Shown here piece by piece: positions 8,477 to 17,315 of a stretch of 64,000 nucleotides of DNA. The stretch is from positions 91,943 to 155,942 of the forward strand of contig DEAE01000012.1 in NCBI GenBank assembly GCA_002347025.1, in the 5' to 3' direction. Position numbers and translations under genes: made by a program. The notes under the pieces were generated by a model, which made no database searches, had not been told where the DNA came from, and saw only the letters and a list, made by a program, of their open reading frames with translations. Every line of letters starts with the position of its first letter. The stretch's first letter is position 1. Origin of the DNA: Acidobacteria bacterium UBA2990. Lineage in GTDB: Bacteria > Acidobacteriota > Vicinamibacteria > Vicinamibacterales > UBA8438.

Positions 8477-9751
8477 CTATGGATTTGAATCACCGGCTTC
8501 ATACAATTGAGAAAGCTGATATTCAGGGTGAAGCTCAAGATAGTCTGATATACGGTCCCCGAGAAATATAGCCTCGCCAATAAACGCAACTGCTTCTGAC
8601 AGACGATCATCAGGTTGCGCGCAACTCAGGCGGAGAAACCCGGCTCCGGCCGCGCCAAAACACTCCCCCCCTAAACACGCAACGCCGCGTTCCTCATCAG
8701 CACCTTCCAATAAATACATGGCCAACCCATGGGAGGTGATGCCGGCACGGTTGCAGATGACCGAAACTGAGGGAAAAACATAGAAAGTCCCTCCAGGCAT
8801 AAGACAGGTTATACCCTCAACGGTGTTCAGGCCCGTGACGAGCAGTTCAACCTTCCGACGGAAATCTTGCATCCTCTCATCTCTATATTCCCGACCTTCC
8901 TGCAAAGCCGCGATACCGGCAACCTGCGTGAACGGAGGCACGCACGACAGAGCAGTGTTCGTCAATAAATCAAACCCCTTAACGGTCTCAGTACTGCAAA
9001 CAGCATAGCCAAGTCGCCACCCACTCATGCTGAATGATTTGCTGAAGGTATAGGCGGAAACGGTCTGGTCGAGCATTCCAGGTTGAGACAAGAGCGATTG
9101 ATGTTGCCCACCCCACACCATACAGTCGTAGGGCTCATCACTAAAAACCGCCACATCACGACCTCTAATCAAATTTGCGAGATCACGCAGGTCTTCCTCA
9201 GTCGTGACCCCTCCAGTAGGGTTATGGGGACTATTAAGGAAGATCGCTTTAGGCCTTACATCCTCTTCGAGAAATCGGCGAACATCATCAAGATTCGGTC
9301 TAAACGCCCGTGCCGCCCTCAGTTTCGAAAGCACCATCCTCGCACCACGCCGCCCGATGTTAGCCTCATAAGTTGGAAAGTATGGACTAAAGACCAGCAC
9401 ACCATCCTCAGGCTCCAAGAATGCTTCGCAAAACAGTTGCTCGAAGGTCTTTGCACCAGGCCCCGCTACAACGTTATCAGCAGCAACCACCAGACCATGT
9501 TCCTCCCTCACATAGGTGGCGGCCGCCTCACGAAACTCTGCCAACCCAGCAGATGGCCCATACGTTGTACGTCCTGAACGAAGCGCCTCGATACCCGCCT
9601 CGACGGCACACCGAGGAGACGGAAACGGGCTGTCACCTATTTCAAGCTCAATGACATCCTTACCTGCAGCGGCCAGTCGCCGAGCAACAGCAAGCACCGC
9701 AAAGGCACCTTCCGGCTGCACGGTGGATAAAAAACGAGTGTAGGACGGCAT
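8477..9751 (-). CDS. PLP-dependent class I/II aminotransferase
   Basis: A 424-residue fold-type I aminotransferase of the aspartate-aminotransferase gamma group. Visible signatures are TYGPSAGLAEFREA, the SPHNPTGG loop, the substrate/PLP segment FSDEPYD, and the Schiff-base lysine in TFSKSFSMSGWRLGY. It should transfer amino groups between an amino acid and a 2-oxo acid; specificity cannot be fixed. The start at 9751 is chosen because AAAGGAG lies 7 nt upstream of this ATG; the longer frame (to 9793) would read through that site. No operon partner: flanked by long non-coding stretches. Confidence 0.9.
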   Translation of the reverse strand: MPSYTRFLSTVQPEGAFAVLAVARRLAAAGKDVIELEIGDSPFPSPRCAVEAGIEALRSGRTTYGPSAGLAEFREAAATYVREEHGLVVAADNVVAGPGAKTFEQLFCEAFLEPEDGVLVFSPYFPTYEANIGRRGARMVLSKLRAARAFRPNLDDVRRFLEEDVRPKAIFLNSPHNPTGGVTTEEDLRDLANLIRGRDVAVFSDEPYDCMVWGGQHQSLLSQPGMLDQTVSAYTFSKSFSMSGWRLGYAVCSTETVKGFDLLTNTALSCVPPFTQVAGIAALQEGREYRDERMQDFRRKVELLVTGLNTVEGITCLMPGGTFYVFPSVSVICNRAGITSHGLAMYLLEGADEERGVACLGGECFGAAGAGFLRLSCAQPDDRLSEAVAFIGEAIFLGDRISDYLELHPEYQLSQLYEAGDSNP

Positions 9752-9933
9752 TAATAAACTCCTTTCGGAGCTGAATCGTATCCCACCAGGCAACGGGTGT
9801 CTTTCTGGGTTAGCAGCTCCTGACCCTTTAGAGGTATAAATTCAAGTATCACAACCAGTTGCTCGAAGCATCTATTTCCCTACCATTACCTACGCCTGGA
9901 CGGACACAGCCGAGGTGAATACGATCGCCGCCC

Positions 9934-9958
9934 AGCCCTCAGGTGCCGTCTGAGGGCT
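9934..9958. other. Perfect stem-loop, 9-bp stem
   Basis: AGCCCTCAG (9934-9942) and CTGAGGGCT (9950-9958) are perfect inverse complements around a 7-nt loop. It lies about 180 nt upstream of the aminotransferase start and about 130 nt before the broken DUF4399 frame. No U-run follows on either strand, so it is not a clear intrinsic terminator; it could be a leader structure or a bidirectional stop. Confidence 0.5.
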
Positions 9959-10084
9959 TCCTCCAAACTGCCGGCAAGCAACTCCTTTACGGAACAAAAC
10001 AGGGCATTGCTGCCAGTCTTAAATTTAGGAGTTACTTCGGAATCAAGAGCATAGGATCTACGGAGTTACTACACTGGATTTTAG

Positions 10085-10483
10085 GCGCGCTTGTTGCTCG
10101 CCACCAGTGCATTGTCGACACCCGCTGCCGCAGAACAAGCCGGGCCCCGGGTTTTCTTTGTAGCACCAGCCGAGGCTGCAACAGTTACGAGTCCGGTATC
10201 TTTCCAGTTCGGCAGTTAGAACCTGACCGTTTCACCAGTACCGGAAGAAGTTGACCGGCCCAGAACTGGCGTTGGCCACTACCACATAGGCTTGAACACC
10301 GACTGCCTTCCAGTCGGAGAAGTTATCCCTCGGGCAGACCCATAGGTCCATTTCGGAGACGGTTCATCCACCTTTGAAACACTACTCGAGCCTGGGGACC
10401 ACACCTTTGCGTTACAGATCGGTGACGATGAACACCGAACGCTTGAAGGCTTATGCTCCACTATCTCCATCACAGTTGAGTAA
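10085..10483 (+). pseudogene. Broken DUF4399-domain gene with in-frame TAG codons
   Basis: Reading one frame from 10085 to the TAA at 10481-10483 gives a signal-peptide-like start (ARLLLATSALSTPAAA), then strands AATVTSPVSFQFGS, a GVGHYHIGLNTDC segment, VHFGDGSSTFETLL, EPGDHTFALQIGDDEHR and STISITVE. This is the DUF4399 pattern (GHHH-like line, HFGxG motif, GxHxLxLxxGD). Two TAG codons interrupt it at 10217-10219 and 10343-10345, and a third sits just before the signal peptide at 10082-10084. No frameshift is needed. TAG is a normal stop in neighbouring genes (thioredoxin, DUF4175, MoxR), so recoding is unlikely; recent nonsense decay, or sequence error, is the simplest reading. No clear start codon remains. 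Confidence 0.75.
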
Positions 10484-10490
10484 ACTTGGC

Positions 10491-10520
10491 GGAGTGGTCA
10501 GGCTAACCCTCGACCACTCC
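10491..10520. terminator. Stem-loop just after the DUF4399 pseudogene
   Basis: GGAGTGGTC (10491-10499) pairs perfectly with GACCACTCC (10512-10520) around a 12-nt loop, 8 nt after the TAA of the broken gene. Only a weak TTC run follows, so an intrinsic terminator is plausible but not certain. Confidence 0.45.
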
Positions 10521-10761
10521 TTCACTTACCCAAACCGTCGACACACCAATCGAACCCGGCGCTACAAAGGTGAGTTTACGCGACGATCCTTGGCCTCAAT
10601 CGTTAAACTACTGACTGAGACTACAATCAAAAAAGCAGAAGTGAGGCAGGCTTTCTAAACATCCACCATAGCAACCTTTATACCTGGCACCGACCTAACC
10701 TCCTTCACTAATTGCACCCCAGTCGAATTTATACCTTCGAATCCTGCTCATGTAAGCACCC

Positions 10762-11886
10762 TTAGTAAACGACAACAAACGACCCATCCGAAAGCGCCGC
10801 AACACTAGGCACACTGCGGGCCGGAATCGGTGCGGGCGTTGTGCCCTCGGCACCTCGAGGGTGATCGGCCTCGTCAAACAGCTGCCAATGTAACGTTCCC
10901 CCTGACTGCCATCCTGGACCATCACCCCACGCTAAAAGCTTGTCGCCATGATTATTAACCGAAACCGTGGCATTCTTTCGTCGAAACCCAGCAACGCCAG
11001 ACGGCGACACCGGCTGCGCTAAACGTGAAGTATTAGCTAGATACACTTCTCCTTCTGTCTCCCAAGCTACAACCACACCATTCGGACCGGTATCCAAGGT
11101 GGTAGTGGCAACGGGACAGGCACCAACTTCCCAAGCGTGAATGAGTTTGTCTGTAAACCTGTGGCCCTGGTCGACGCTGGTCAGCAAGCGCATCCCACGG
11201 CGAACATTTCCCCCAGCGCTACGGTAGGATAAATAAACAGCCCCCATTTCGTCGCTGGCAGCTCGCAACCCGCAACACCCGCAAGCGCCTTGGGCTGGCG
11301 GGCTAATCGCGCGCGGTAAATCAAATGACTTACCATTGTCGCGTGATACCACCATATAGACTCGACGCTCGGCATCCGGTAGTGGGTCAGCATGCCAAAA
11401 AACGTAAACGTTCCCACCTGGATCTACCGCAAGGGTTGAACCGGCCTCAACACCACCTTCATCTTTCACCGAAAGCGTCTGCTGTTGTTCAAACCCACCG
11501 GCAAAATCAGACTTGGTGTAGTAGAACCGCGCGGGATCTCTATGGAACCAAGTAATATGAAGCAAGCCATCTGGACCGATGGCTAGCTGTCCCCCATCTA
11601 TTGGGCCAAGGCCCGTAACGGAATGGGGCCTGCTATTAACCCGCTGAGGCGCAGACCAGGTGCCACCATCGAGCAAGCGGGTTACATAGAACAAATCACC
11701 ACTACTCATCGATCCGGTGTAGTACACAAGGTGCAGAGTGTCCATTTCATCAACAACTACCTGAGGCAAACTGGCACCCTCAGGAGCACGGAAGATACTA
11801 ACGCTAGGAATTGGATCGACGCAGGAAGTGGCCAGTGTAACAACCACTCCAAATAGAACCCAATCAAGCGATCTAGATAAATTCAT
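10762..11886 (-). CDS. Sialidase-like BNR-repeat lipoprotein
   Basis: A 374-residue predicted lipoprotein: basic N-terminus, hydrophobic VLFGVVVTLA and lipobox LATSC with the cysteine near residue 22. Two Asp-boxes (SRDNGKSF and SVDQGHRF) and repeated LHLVYY/LHITWFHRD/VYVFWHADP strands show a six-bladed sialidase-type propeller. The catalytic arginine triad of true sialidases is not obvious, so an exo-sialidase activity is not claimed; many such proteins only bind carbohydrate or act as scaffolds. It is a single gene on the minus strand, divergent from the M16-like gene at 12121. Confidence 0.75.
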   Translation of the reverse strand: MNLSRSLDWVLFGVVVTLATSCVDPIPSVSIFRAPEGASLPQVVVDEMDTLHLVYYTGSMSSGDLFYVTRLLDGGTWSAPQRVNSRPHSVTGLGPIDGGQLAIGPDGLLHITWFHRDPARFYYTKSDFAGGFEQQQTLSVKDEGGVEAGSTLAVDPGGNVYVFWHADPLPDAERRVYMVVSRDNGKSFDLPRAISPPAQGACGCCGLRAASDEMGAVYLSYRSAGGNVRRGMRLLTSVDQGHRFTDKLIHAWEVGACPVATTTLDTGPNGVVVAWETEGEVYLANTSRLAQPVSPSGVAGFRRKNATVSVNNHGDKLLAWGDGPGWQSGGTLHWQLFDEADHPRGAEGTTPAPIPARSVPSVAALSDGSFVVVY

Positions 11887-12120
11887 AAGACCAATTAATG
11901 TACTCGAACCGACGGAACAACGCTTCGCAGAATAATCCTAACAGCCATTTTTTCACCTGAGGATTCACTGGCTCTGTTACCCTATCCAGAACGCTACCAA
12001 TTGACACTCGCTTGTAGCCTTAATCCTAGCAACCAGCTCTTGTTCGAGCCGCATTGCCTCAAGCCACCATCGAATCTGGCGGTCTGCTAACACATCAAGT
12101 CCTTAACGGAGGAGCTAGAG

Positions 12121-14958
12121 TTGTCCAAGAAATGCCGTAAACACAGCTTATGGGCTTGGGCAGCCACTCTCCTAGTAGCCACCACCTGCGCTCCAACACT
12201 TCCGCCCAGGCCAGTATTCAACTTCGACATTCAATTCGACCACTACACCTTGGAAAACGGCCTGTCCGTCGTTCTTCACGAGGACCACTCCAACCCAATT
12301 ATCACCGTAGCTACTCTTGTCCACGCCGGGTCAAGCCGTCAACCAGTAGACCGCACCGGCTTAGCGCACCTCTTTAAACAATTATCGTTGAGCAATTCTG
12401 AAAATGTTCCTCAAGGAGCCAGCTTTCAGTTGGTTCCAGAACTTGGTGGCACCTGGGGCAGCATTGCAGGTCCAGACACAACGACATATTACGAGGTAGT
12501 ACCGAAGGATGCCCTCGAAAAGGTCCTATGGCTAAACTCGGATCGCCTCGGCTATACGATCGCAACCGCCTCGCAAGAGAACCTAAAGCGCGAACAGGTA
12601 ATTGTTAGAAGCAAAAGACAACTAGTAGTCGAAAACATTTCCTACGGCCACACACAGGCAGTACAACATGCCGCACTGTACCCGGTAGGCCACCCATATC
12701 GAGGGACCATCTTTGGCACACCCGAACATCTTCAAGACGCCACCGTCAGTAACTTGCAGTCTTTCTACCAACGGTTCTATGGCGCCGCCAACACGACACT
12801 TGTCATCGCTGGCGACATCGATATCGAACCGACGAAACAACTGGTCGAATACTGGTTCGGTGAGATTCGTCGCGGACCAGATATTAGCTCGCCTTACCCG
12901 CAACCTGTGTATCTTGAAAAATCCCAGTCACTGATGTACGAGGATAAACTTGCGAAACTGCCCGAACTACAAATTGTCTTTCCTACCGTGGAACAGTTCC
13001 ACAAGGATCACTATGCATTAGAACTTCTATCCAAGTCACTGGCCGGCCGTAAACGTGCCCCACTCAACGAGTCCGTTATCCAGGAAGGACAACTGGCCCA
13101 AGAGGTCACGGTTAGCCATCAAGTCGGTGAGATTGCTGGCAAACTAGTCATCCGAGTTCGTGCTAATGCCGATGTTGATCTCGATGAGGTAAAAGAAGCG
13201 GTCGAAGAGGGCCTTGAGCGTTTCGATTCCGTTGGTATCGATGCGGTCGAACTTGAACTTAAGAAAATTCAAACTGGACTTGAGTGGCAGGAGAGACTGG
13301 CTAACATTATCGACAAGTCCTTAATGCTTGCCCGATTCACCGCCTTCACCGGAGATCCTAGGTTCTTCCACTCTGTTATAAAGCGAACCCTCGCCGTCAC
13401 AACCCAGGATGTGTTCCAAGTCTACGAACGATACCTAAAAAATAGAAGGTCCGTCATGACTAGCTTTGTGCCCTTGGGACGAGCCGATCTGGCGGTCGCC
13501 GGCGCTCAACCAATCAACGTGATCGAGGAAAATGTTGACTGGGGCTGTGAGGAGATCACCCCCACAAGGGCAAGGGACTACTACAGAACCTTTACTGAAG
13601 CCGACCGCTCTGAACCGCCACTAGGGGACTTACCAGGGCTCTCCACACCACAAATCTGGCAAACGCGACAGACAAACGGATTAGAGGTTTACGGTATCGA
13701 AGTCACCGAAGAGCCGCTGGCCGCCTTTGAACTAATCCTGCCGGGCGGCCAACTATTGGAGCCTCCAGGTAAAACGGGGGTAGCGAGCTTCTTGGCTTCT
13801 CTGCTGACAGAGTCTACTTCCGACAAGACCCCTACTGAGCTCGAAGAAGCCCTCGATTTGCTCGGCGCCCGGATTACTATCAAAGCCGAACAGGAAGTTA
13901 TACGCCTTTCAGGCCTCACACCTTCGCAGATGTTTGAACCAACCATCGTCTTGGTTCAAGAACTCTTGCTTAGCCCCAACTGGGACAAAACTTTGGTTGC
14001 CCGCCTGAAAAGGGAACATGCAACACATCTGCTGGACAAGGCGAGCAACTTAGCAATGGTCGCAGATACAGCTTTCCACCAAGTGGTCTACGGTAAGGAC
14101 CATCCGTTTGGAATACCTGTTTCTGGCACTCCAGCCACAATCGCAAATATTGAGATCGATGACCTTAGACACTACTACGCGCAGAATGTGACTCCGACAC
14201 GAGCGAGTTTCCATGTCGCCGGAGCCGTGTCCCAGGCCCGTGTCGAAGCCTCATTGGCAAACCTATCCAAACATTGGCCATCCAAGCAGATCGAAATTCC
14301 GACTCAGCCTGTACCCCCGAAAATTGAAGGCCAAACTATCTACCTTGTCGATGTTCCTGCTGCGAAACAGTCACTGGTACGAGTCGGGCTCCTGGTACCA
14401 TCGGCCGATGAATCCACTCAAAATCTGCTTAACTATGCAAATAAGTATTTCGGTGGCGGCTCGAACAGTCGACTGTTCCAACAACTTGGAATCGAAAGAG
14501 CCTACACCTTCGAGGCGACCTCAGAATTCCTCAGCACCAGACACACTGCCGCTTGGCTTGTACGCGTTAGTATACGAAACGAAACTACCACAGAGTTACT
14601 CAAACTGCTGAGGGAGTTAATCCGAAATTACTCAGCCGATTTTACTGAAGAAGACCTCAGACTGACGAAAACTCAAATTCTCAAACACAAGCTGCTGATA
14701 CCAGAATCACTCCAAGGAAAGATGGACCTGCTTAACCAAATAGGTCGGACCGGACTGTCCCTTGAAGCCCTCAGCCAGCGAGAGGAAGCCTTCTTGGCCA
14801 TGGACGTGGATACCTTCAAAGAAGCGATCGAGACTTATCTCAATGAAAGTCAGATGATTTATATCGTTGTCGGGAATGCCAAGACATTACTCAGCCAAAT
14901 GACCGAGCTGGGGTACGGCGAACCGGTAATGTTAGACACCTATGGACAAAGACGGTAG
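12121..14958 (+). CDS. M16 (insulinase-like) lipoprotein with degenerate zinc motif
   Basis: A 945-residue double M16 protein. The start is TTG, with GGAG 6 nt upstream. The lipobox VATTC23 predicts an anchored lipoprotein. The N-terminal repeat has the usual YTLENGLSVVLHEDHSNP opening and GSSRQPVDRTGLAHL segment, but the zinc motif HxxEH reads H83-L-F-K86-Q87, so both the catalytic glutamate and second histidine are lost. The later GPDTTTYYEVVP and ENLKREQVIV segments remain recognisable. The C-terminal repeat begins near residue 515 (QTRQTNGLEVYGIEV). This fits a non-catalytic partner as in PqqL/YmxG-like pairs, but no active M16 gene lies next to it. A TTGACA box at 12001 has no good -10 partner. 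Confidence 0.85.
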   Translation: MSKKCRKHSLWAWAATLLVATTCAPTLPPRPVFNFDIQFDHYTLENGLSVVLHEDHSNPIITVATLVHAGSSRQPVDRTGLAHLFKQLSLSNSENVPQGASFQLVPELGGTWGSIAGPDTTTYYEVVPKDALEKVLWLNSDRLGYTIATASQENLKREQVIVRSKRQLVVENISYGHTQAVQHAALYPVGHPYRGTIFGTPEHLQDATVSNLQSFYQRFYGAANTTLVIAGDIDIEPTKQLVEYWFGEIRRGPDISSPYPQPVYLEKSQSLMYEDKLAKLPELQIVFPTVEQFHKDHYALELLSKSLAGRKRAPLNESVIQEGQLAQEVTVSHQVGEIAGKLVIRVRANADVDLDEVKEAVEEGLERFDSVGIDAVELELKKIQTGLEWQERLANIIDKSLMLARFTAFTGDPRFFHSVIKRTLAVTTQDVFQVYERYLKNRRSVMTSFVPLGRADLAVAGAQPINVIEENVDWGCEEITPTRARDYYRTFTEADRSEPPLGDLPGLSTPQIWQTRQTNGLEVYGIEVTEEPLAAFELILPGGQLLEPPGKTGVASFLASLLTESTSDKTPTELEEALDLLGARITIKAEQEVIRLSGLTPSQMFEPTIVLVQELLLSPNWDKTLVARLKREHATHLLDKASNLAMVADTAFHQVVYGKDHPFGIPVSGTPATIANIEIDDLRHYYAQNVTPTRASFHVAGAVSQARVEASLANLSKHWPSKQIEIPTQPVPPKIEGQTIYLVDVPAAKQSLVRVGLLVPSADESTQNLLNYANKYFGGGSNSRLFQQLGIERAYTFEATSEFLSTRHTAAWLVRVSIRNETTTELLKLLRELIRNYSADFTEEDLRLTKTQILKHKLLIPESLQGKMDLLNQIGRTGLSLEALSQREEAFLAMDVDTFKEAIETYLNESQMIYIVVGNAKTLLSQMTELGYGEPVMLDTYGQRR

Positions 14959-15139
14959 GCACACTAGCTATTCTGGATCACTGAGGATAAGTCTCGCACC
15001 AACAGCCACGCTATCGTTTTCGGGCAACAAGAGTACCAGCTGTGTTCGGTCGGAAAGCCGAACACACGTTGAGCCGACCACTCACCTAGGCATAGATGCA
15101 CATCCAGACATTCGAAAAGTTCTTAGCTTGAAATCGATC

Positions 15140-15724
15140 TCAGCGAACAACGTTTGTAGTTAAACGTCCCTGGATCCACCGAGCCACGATATACAGGATG
15201 ATCCCGATCACTAAACCAACTCCGATCATCGGATAGTTGCGCTCCAGGGTCTCAAAAGCCCGGTCGCCAAGCTGAACAGCTAAATAGGCTTCGCCGGTAA
15301 ACCGAATCATCCGTCCAGTGAACACAGCTACAGTAAATCTGGACCATGACATCCCGACGAACCCGGCGACCAGCATGAAAATCTTGGTAGGAAACGGGGG
15401 TGGAGCCAAAACGGCAATCATCATGGCCACAGTATCGTTGTCACGTACTTTTTCGGTAACCCAACGACGCTTGTCTGAATTAAGTCGGTTGATAGCTCGA
15501 TCTCCACCGGTTCGGCCGAGGCGGTACAAGAAAAGGCAACCCATAGTGGAACCGGTCGCAGCTATCAACGCGACCAGGATGAACATCGAAGGCTGCTGCC
15601 AGGCTAGTAGCATGATCACAATATCGACCCCGCCAGGAAGGGGAATCCCGGCCGAGTCGAGCAGAGCGATAAGAAATAGCCCTGGCAGGCCCAAAGCCAA
15701 CAAGCTGTCACTAAATCTGTTCAT
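15140..15724 (-). CDS. DedA/VTT-family (SNARE-associated) membrane protein
   Basis: A 194-residue integral membrane protein. Features are the LLDSAGIPLPGGVD re-entrant segment near residues 22-36, ATGSTMGCLFLYRLGRTGGD, and a C-terminal YIVARW helix, typical of the VTT (YqaA/DedA) family. Members act as lipid scramblases or undecaprenyl-phosphate/phospholipid translocases in the inner membrane. It is convergent with the M16-like gene and has no obvious operon partner. Confidence 0.82.
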   Translation of the reverse strand: MNRFSDSLLALGLPGLFLIALLDSAGIPLPGGVDIVIMLLAWQQPSMFILVALIAATGSTMGCLFLYRLGRTGGDRAINRLNSDKRRWVTEKVRDNDTVAMMIAVLAPPPFPTKIFMLVAGFVGMSWSRFTVAVFTGRMIRFTGEAYLAVQLGDRAFETLERNYPMIGVGLVIGIILYIVARWIQGRLTTNVVR

Positions 15725-16041
15725 CGCGAAAGGCCGAAACTCGGAATATAACGATCAGCAAGAAGATCTCGATTATAGCGTGCCCGTATAGTGACACACT
15801 TGGCGGTTAAGCCAATTGCCCAAACACCCACTGAGAAACGCGATCCTAACCTCAAAACCTCCATCAATTTTGCCTTTCTGCCCAGTCATTGATAACCTGT
15901 TAGGAAGATATCAATTCGGCCATCGGTGGTCTCGCCCACCACGTAGCCGACGGGTTGCTGGACCGCTTTCCCACAAGCGAGCCGCCCTCAGTAAACCCGC
16001 TGCCCTGCGTAAGCCGAACCCCATAAACGCGGAGGTGACGA
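15725..16041. other. Intergenic region, no gene seen
   Basis: About 317 nt between the divergent DedA-like gene and the small basic protein gene. Reading frames are short and lack motifs. It should contain promoters for both genes, but I could not identify convincing -35/-10 pairs. Confidence 0.4.
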
Positions 16042-16290
16042 TTGGCAACCAGAGGACGCCCAACGCAACAGAAACGACAGCGAGAGCGTGCCCGCCAAGA
16101 GCAGCGCAAGATCAAGGATGCGCGCAGGCAGGAAGCAAAAGAGCGCCGGGAATCGATGCCAGCCCCCCCAGCAGGGGTTGATCCAGACCTCGAAGGAATT
16201 GTCGCAGGGCCACAACCACTGTCCGAATGGCAAGAAGAAGGTTTGGCTACTTTTGAGGATTCTGACAAGGATTCGGCAACAGACGGCTGA
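16042..16290 (+). CDS. Small basic conserved protein (Arg/Lys/Gln-rich)
   Basis: An 82-residue protein beginning with a TTG codon 5 nt after a strong GGAGGT (16031-16036). The first 40 residues are highly basic (RGRPTQQKRQRERARQEQRK, then KDARRQEAKERRES) and helical; the C-terminal half is acidic (GPQPLSEWQEEGLATFEDSD). Proteins with this KRGRPTxQKRxKE-type opening recur in Acidobacteriota and related groups without known function; that statement is from memory. The strong ribosome-binding site and charge segregation support a real gene. It could bind nucleic acid through the basic half. Confidence 0.65.
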   Translation: MATRGRPTQQKRQRERARQEQRKIKDARRQEAKERRESMPAPPAGVDPDLEGIVAGPQPLSEWQEEGLATFEDSDKDSATDG

Positions 16291-16831
16291 CAGGTGACCC
16301 AAAAATCTCTGAGTGGATCTCAAAAGTTCGATGGTGCCACTAAACCCCGGCCGGACTCACTGGCAGACCAAAGACGATTAACTTTTGCCAAGCCTCCAGG
16401 ATTTCCTGTTCTGAATATCACCAGCCGAACACTTGGGCCGCCTAATTTACAACAACGGAGCCGACACACTAGGTATCATGTCCTCTTAAAACCAAGGTGC
16501 CGCAGCTCGCATTTCATCGACTCGTAAAGGCATCGTGGACCCACATTTTCCCACCTGGGGGTTTGGCGGTTCACTTCCGCGGCAGTAAAGTATGCCAGCA
16601 GTGACTTGACTAACTAGCTAACATCCTCCGGTAATGGCCGCGGTCATCCATCATTAACAAATTCGGAGGACAGGCAAAACTCTCCAAGAGGGCCTCGTCA
16701 CTGTAGCTGAACATAAAGCAAGATAAATTGATTTGAATCGACAATGAAGTCAGAGCCTAACGACAGTCCCAATAGCCTCAGACAACCTGTGGCTATCACA
16801 CAAGATAGAAAAGGTTAAGGGGGGAACAAAG
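16291..16831. other. Intergenic region, no gene seen
   Basis: About 540 nt before the thioredoxin gene. The one moderate frame (16294-16527) is low-complexity in character and has no motif, signal or family resemblance. The region must hold the trxA promoter; the last 10 nt before the ATG carry a GGGGGGA ribosome-binding site. Confidence 0.4.
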
Positions 16832-17176
16832 ATGGCCTCGGAGCACACCTTGAAACTCACCGACGGCGATTTCAAACAAGCGGTCCTACAATCGGATAAA
16901 CCGGTCTTGGTAGATTTTTGGGCTCCATGGTGTGGACCATGCAAGATGATCGCGCCCACACTCGAAGAACTGGCTGACGAGTATCACGGGCGCGTCTCTG
17001 TAGGAAAATTGAACATCGACGACAACCAAAATACTCCAATGGAATACGGAGTTAGGTCGATTCCTACCTTGCTGTTGTTTAAGGGCGGCGAGGTTGTCGA
17101 ATCAGCAGTAGGCGTCGCAGGTAAAGAACAGTTGGCTGAACTGCTTGATAAACACATTGGACCAAAGACAACCTAG
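16832..17176 (+). CDS. trxA: Thioredoxin
   Basis: A 114-residue classical cytosolic thioredoxin with the redox motif W33-C-G-P-C37 in FWAPWCGPCKMIAPTLEELADEY, the buried aspartate D28, and the cis-proline loop RSIPTLLLF. It reduces protein disulfides using thioredoxin reductase, which is not encoded in this window. AAGGGGGGA lies just upstream of the ATG. It is convergent with the metallo-hydrolase at 17316 and stops with TAG, which shows that TAG is used as a stop codon in this genome. Confidence 0.96.
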   Translation: MASEHTLKLTDGDFKQAVLQSDKPVLVDFWAPWCGPCKMIAPTLEELADEYHGRVSVGKLNIDDNQNTPMEYGVRSIPTLLLFKGGEVVESAVGVAGKEQLAELLDKHIGPKTT

Positions 17177-17200
17177 CCACATAAAAGCCTGTGTCCATGA

Positions 17201-17216
17201 ACGGATCTTTATCCGT
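17201..17216. terminator. Short hairpin after trxA
   Basis: ACGGAT (17201-17206) pairs with ATCCGT (17211-17216) around CTTT, 25 nt after the trxA stop and between convergent genes. The position fits a transcription end, but the stem is short and no U-run follows. Confidence 0.3.
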
Positions 17217-17315
17217 GTGGGATCCGGACTTCATGATAATTTTCGGAAAGCCTTAGTCTTCCAGCCACGAGCATGGACGGGTTTTGGTGCATCATGACCC
17301 TGTCAACTAACTCTA

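Noticed and set aside
9943..10254. Open frame of 103 codons overlapping the DUF4399 pseudogene
   Set aside because: It is a different frame from the one showing domain homology and has no motif.
10217..10345. Amber readthrough or pyrrolysine-type recoding of the DUF4399 gene
   Set aside because: TAG ends several ordinary genes nearby (trxA, DUF4175, MoxR), and the interrupted positions are not catalytic. Pseudogene decay is simpler.
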